From positions 992,001 to 1,056,000 of the forward strand of contig NZ_VATY01000001.1 in assembly GCF_005885635.1 (NCBI RefSeq): DNA of 64,000 nucleotides, in the 5' to 3' direction. The DNA comes from Maribacter algarum (ex Zhang et al. 2020) (GTDB lineage Bacteria > Bacteroidota > Bacteroidia > Flavobacteriales > Flavobacteriaceae). Within the stretch, counting starts at the first letter, position 1. Each line of letters starts with the position of its first letter. Below, one piece after another: positions 61,412 through 64,000 of the stretch. A program made the translations under genes and the position numbers. The notes under the pieces are model-generated. The model saw only the letters and a list, made by a program, of their open reading frames with translations. It was not told the DNA's origin and made no database searches.

Positions 61412-64000
61412 ACAGAAAAAGAACGCCAATAAGGAATTCAAAGTAGCATCGTGGGCTATTGATAATCCCTCGGTAATTTTTGTGATGATAGCTATCCTTT
61501 TATGGGTGGGTTTTTCAGCATACCAGTCTATGCCGAGAGAGGATTATCCTGAGATAGTGGAAACCAAGGTTTATGTAAGTACACCATATCCTGGAAACAC
61601 AGCTGAGGACATTGAACGTTTGATAACCGACCCCTTAGAGGATAGATTGAAAAACGTAAGTAATGTTGTCGAAACAAGTTCTACTTCGCAGGAAGATTAT
61701 TCCATTATAACTGTAGAATTCGATGAAGATATTACGGTTGAGCAAGCAAAGCAAAAGGTAAAGGATGAAGTAGATACAGAAAAGTCCAGTGAAGACTGGC
61801 CCACTTTCAACGGAGCTAAAGTAGAACCGAATATTTTCGATTTAAACCTAGCAGAATCGTTTCCGATTATGAACGTCAATTTCACAGGAGACTATCCTGT
61901 TGAAAAACTAAAAGACTATGCAGAATATCTAGAGGAAGAGATTGAAAACCTTCCGCAAATCAAACAAGTTGATATTCGAGGAGCTCAAAAGAAAGAAGTT
62001 GAAGTAGCCGTTGATGTGTACAAAATGATGGCTGCGAAAGTCAGCTTTCAAGATGTTATTAGCTCCATAGGGAATGGTAATATGACAATGTCTGCAGGAA
62101 ATATTAAAACCAGTGAGCAACGCAGAACAATTCGAGTTTTAGGTGAGATTCAAGACCCACAGGAGCTTAATGAATTTGTGGTTAAGTCTGAGAATGGTGC
62201 CGTATACCTGAAAGACATTGCAACGGTAACTTTTGATGAAGAAGACAAAACCACCTTTGCAAGAGAGTTTGGTGAAAGTGTCGTTATGCTTGATATAAAA
62301 AAGCGTTCTGGAACAAATACAATTGCAGCCACACAGGAGATTAGAGCGCTTGTAAAGAAAGCTCAAGCAGAGTATTATCCTGCAGATTTAAATATTTCAA
62401 TTGCCAACGATTCGTCTGATAGAACATTAAATCAAGTTGATGACTTGGTGAACAGCATAATCTTCGGAATCATTTTAGTAGTAACCGTTTTGATGTTTTT
62501 CCTCGGATTTCGAAATGCCTTGTTTGTTGGGTTTGCAATTCCGATGTCAATGTTCATCTCTTTTTTCGTCTTAAATACTTTAGGACTGCTCATTGACAGC
62601 CTTAGTTTCACCCTGAATACGATGGTATTATTCGGAATGATTATGGGTCTAGGTATGCTTGTGGATAATGGTATCGTGGTCGTCGAAAATGTCTATCGTT
62701 TAATGAGTGAGGGAATATCAAGAACCGAGGCTGCTAAAAAAGGTATTGGAGAAATTGCAGTACCTATTATCATATCAACAGTGACTACTGTTGCCGCCTT
62801 TGTCCCTCTCGGATTATGGCCTGGACTTTTCGGTCAGTTCATGATTTATTTCCCAGTTACACTGTCTGTTGTGTTAGGTTCATCGCTATTTGTGGCTCTA
62901 TTTATGAATTCGATGCTTGTTTCCCAGTATATGGAAATTGGTGACAAAGAGATTAGTCGTAAAGGTCTCATTAGAACATCAGCTATCGTTGGGGGTCTTG
63001 GGTTACTAATACTTTTCGTTGGAGGGCCTGCTAGAGGATTGGGCACAGTCATGATTTTTACAGCGCTCATGCTATGGGCCTATAAATATGTTATCAAAGG
63101 ATTGGCCAACAGTTTTCAGAACAAGATAATGCCGCGTTTTGAAGATTGGTATGAACGTCGAATTAAACATGCATTACGCGGTGGAAATGTGTATTGGTAC
63201 TTTGGAGTCACTGTCGTACTACTATTGGTTACCTTTATGTTGTTTGGGATGTCGATAGGCTCAGGAAGAACCAAAATTGAGTTCTTTCCAGAGAACAGTC
63301 CGAATGAAGTATATGTGTATATTGAATATCCAGAAGGCACATCCATCGAGAAAACAAATACAATTACCAAGGCCATTGAAGATAGGGTTTACAAGGTTGT
63401 AGCCCGTGAGAAGTATAAAAGGGATGCCGATTACAATTACTTGGTAGAATCTGCAGTATCACAAGTTGGTGAAGGTGCTGGTAACCCACAAACGGATGGT
63501 GGCTCGTCTTCTGAAATGCCACATCGTGGAAAAGTAACCGTTTCAATGCGGGAATTTAAATACCGAAACGGATTAGATACCGAAGAACTCCGCGGAGCAA
63601 TTCAAAAAGACCTGACAGGTATCTATCCAGGAGTTTCCATTTCGGTTGAAAAACTCAATGAAGGTCCTCCAGCAGGATACCCTGTAAACATTGAAATACA
63701 AGGCAAAGACTATGATGAATTAATTGCAACGGCAGAAGATATTCGCAATTATTTGAATGGCAAGAATATTCCCTTTATTGAAGAATTGAAGATTAACGTA
63801 AACAAGAGCAAGCCCTCAATGCAAGTAGTAGTTGATAGACAAAAAGCGGGAGAGCTAGGTGTTGCTGTGGGGCAAGTTGGAAATCAGTTACGACGTTCAC
63901 TATTTGGCGAAAAAGCAGGTGTGTTCAAACAAGATGGTGAAGATTACGACATCAATGTTCGTTTTAATAGCGACTTGCGTTTTGATAAAAATGCACTCTT
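61404..64000 (+). CDS. RND multidrug efflux pump (AcrB-like), C-terminus beyond the window
   Basis: The frame is open from ATG at 61404 (MSKQKKNANKEFKVASWAIDNPSVIF) to the window end, ~865 codons of an expected ~1100. It shows RND landmarks: YPGNTAEDIERLITDPLEDRLKNV, the helix 4 proton-relay block GMIMGLGMLVDNGIVVVENVYRLM, VPIIISTVTTVAAFVPLGLWPGLFGQFM, and large periplasmic loops. The pattern MLVDNGIVVVENV (one Asp before Asn) is that of hydrophobe/multidrug pumps of this phylum rather than of metal pumps. It is the last visible gene of the TetR operon. Confidence 0.92.
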   Translation, partial: MSKQKKNANKEFKVASWAIDNPSVIFVMIAILLWVGFSAYQSMPREDYPEIVETKVYVSTPYPGNTAEDIERLITDPLEDRLKNVSNVVETSSTSQEDYSIITVEFDEDITVEQAKQKVKDEVDTEKSSEDWPTFNGAKVEPNIFDLNLAESFPIMNVNFTGDYPVEKLKDYAEYLEEEIENLPQIKQVDIRGAQKKEVEVAVDVYKMMAAKVSFQDVISSIGNGNMTMSAGNIKTSEQRRTIRVLGEIQDPQELNEFVVKSENGAVYLKDIATVTFDEEDKTTFAREFGESVVMLDIKKRSGTNTIAATQEIRALVKKAQAEYYPADLNISIANDSSDRTLNQVDDLVNSIIFGIILVVTVLMFFLGFRNALFVGFAIPMSMFISFFVLNTLGLLIDSLSFTLNTMVLFGMIMGLGMLVDNGIVVVENVYRLMSEGISRTEAAKKGIGEIAVPIIISTVTTVAAFVPLGLWPGLFGQFMIYFPVTLSVVLGSSLFVALFMNSMLVSQYMEIGDKEISRKGLIRTSAIVGGLGLLILFVGGPARGLGTVMIFTALMLWAYKYVIKGLANSFQNKIMPRFEDWYERRIKHALRGGNVYWYFGVTVVLLLVTFMLFGMSIGSGRTKIEFFPENSPNEVYVYIEYPEGTSIEKTNTITKAIEDRVYKVVAREKYKRDADYNYLVESAVSQVGEGAGNPQTDGGSSSEMPHRGKVTVSMREFKYRNGLDTEELRGAIQKDLTGIYPGVSISVEKLNEGPPAGYPVNIEIQGKDYDELIATAEDIRNYLNGKNIPFIEELKINVNKSKPSMQVVVDRQKAGELGVAVGQVGNQLRRSLFGEKAGVFKQDGEDYDINVRFNSDLRFDKNAL

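Overview
The window is low-GC, gene-dense DNA that fits a marine member of the Flavobacteriaceae (Bacteroidota). Supporting signs are TonB-dependent receptors carrying an N-terminal carboxypeptidase-regulatory domain, DUF5916/DUF4097/DUF2141 proteins, a CzcA pump fused to an outer-membrane factor, carotenoid genes, several TTG starts, and promoter boxes of the Bacteroidota type TAnnTTTG. Genus cannot be fixed from the sequence alone.

Region 1 (1-778) is the 5' part of a secreted hypothetical protein that runs off the left edge. Region 2 (790-17991) is the most distinctive part: an accessory catabolic cluster of about 18 enzymes and transporters with a terminal MarR regulator. It encodes an aldehyde dehydrogenase, an HMG-CoA-lyase-like enzyme, a two-subunit aconitase-family hydratase, an AhpD-like protein, a class III CoA-transferase, an NTF2-like protein, a mercaptopyruvate-type sulfurtransferase, an isochorismatase-type amidohydrolase, two overlapping PuuE-like polysaccharide deacetylase homologues, a bile-acid/sodium-symporter-type transporter, two SDRs, an alpha/beta-hydrolase-fold protein, a zinc-free MDR oxidoreductase, a VOC protein and a nitrilase-fold protein. 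Four inverted repeats of one consensus (AAAATTAGTTAA, 5 bases, then its reverse complement; two nearly perfect, two with a weaker arm) plus one half-site lie at the promoter of every transcription unit that can be inferred here, and at the clearest sites an arm overlaps the -7 box. I read this as a local MarR regulon. My working model is hydrolytic opening of a cyclic imide or other N-heterocycle, amide hydrolysis, hydration, CoA transfer and lyase cleavage to central metabolites. The substrate is unknown. Three enzymes lack the canonical catalytic residue of their fold (nitrilase Cys to Ser, hydrolase nucleophile to Ala, SDR Tyr/Lys to Ser/Arg).

Region 3 (18116-23275) holds tRNA-Asn(GTT), the site-2 protease RseP, a SCO1/SenC copper protein, and a ferrous iron uptake operon feoA-feoB-Cys-rich membrane protein. 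Region 4 (23425-39569) has envelope and secreted proteins: an ECF sigma/anti-sigma(HEAT)/DUF4097 pair operon, a lipoprotein amidohydrolase fused to TPRs, a DUF5916 protein, several small secreted proteins, an S9 peptidase and a probable outer-membrane protein.

Region 5 (39732-49554) is about metals: a His-rich small exported protein, a CzcA-CzcC fusion pump with its adaptor, a ZIP transporter with an MntR-like regulator, and a divergent TonB-dependent receptor with a palindrome over its putative promoter. Region 6 (49596-52367) has lycopene cyclase and a polyprenyl synthase tail to tail, then two small proteins including a Bor-like lipoprotein. Region 7 (52389-56903) has a TonB-dependent receptor divergent from a LytS/LytTR two-component system. 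Region 8 (57190-64000) has an ECF-type sigma factor with a small membrane protein, then a TetR-tolC-adaptor-RND operon under a perfect 12-base-arm palindrome; the RND gene runs off the right edge.
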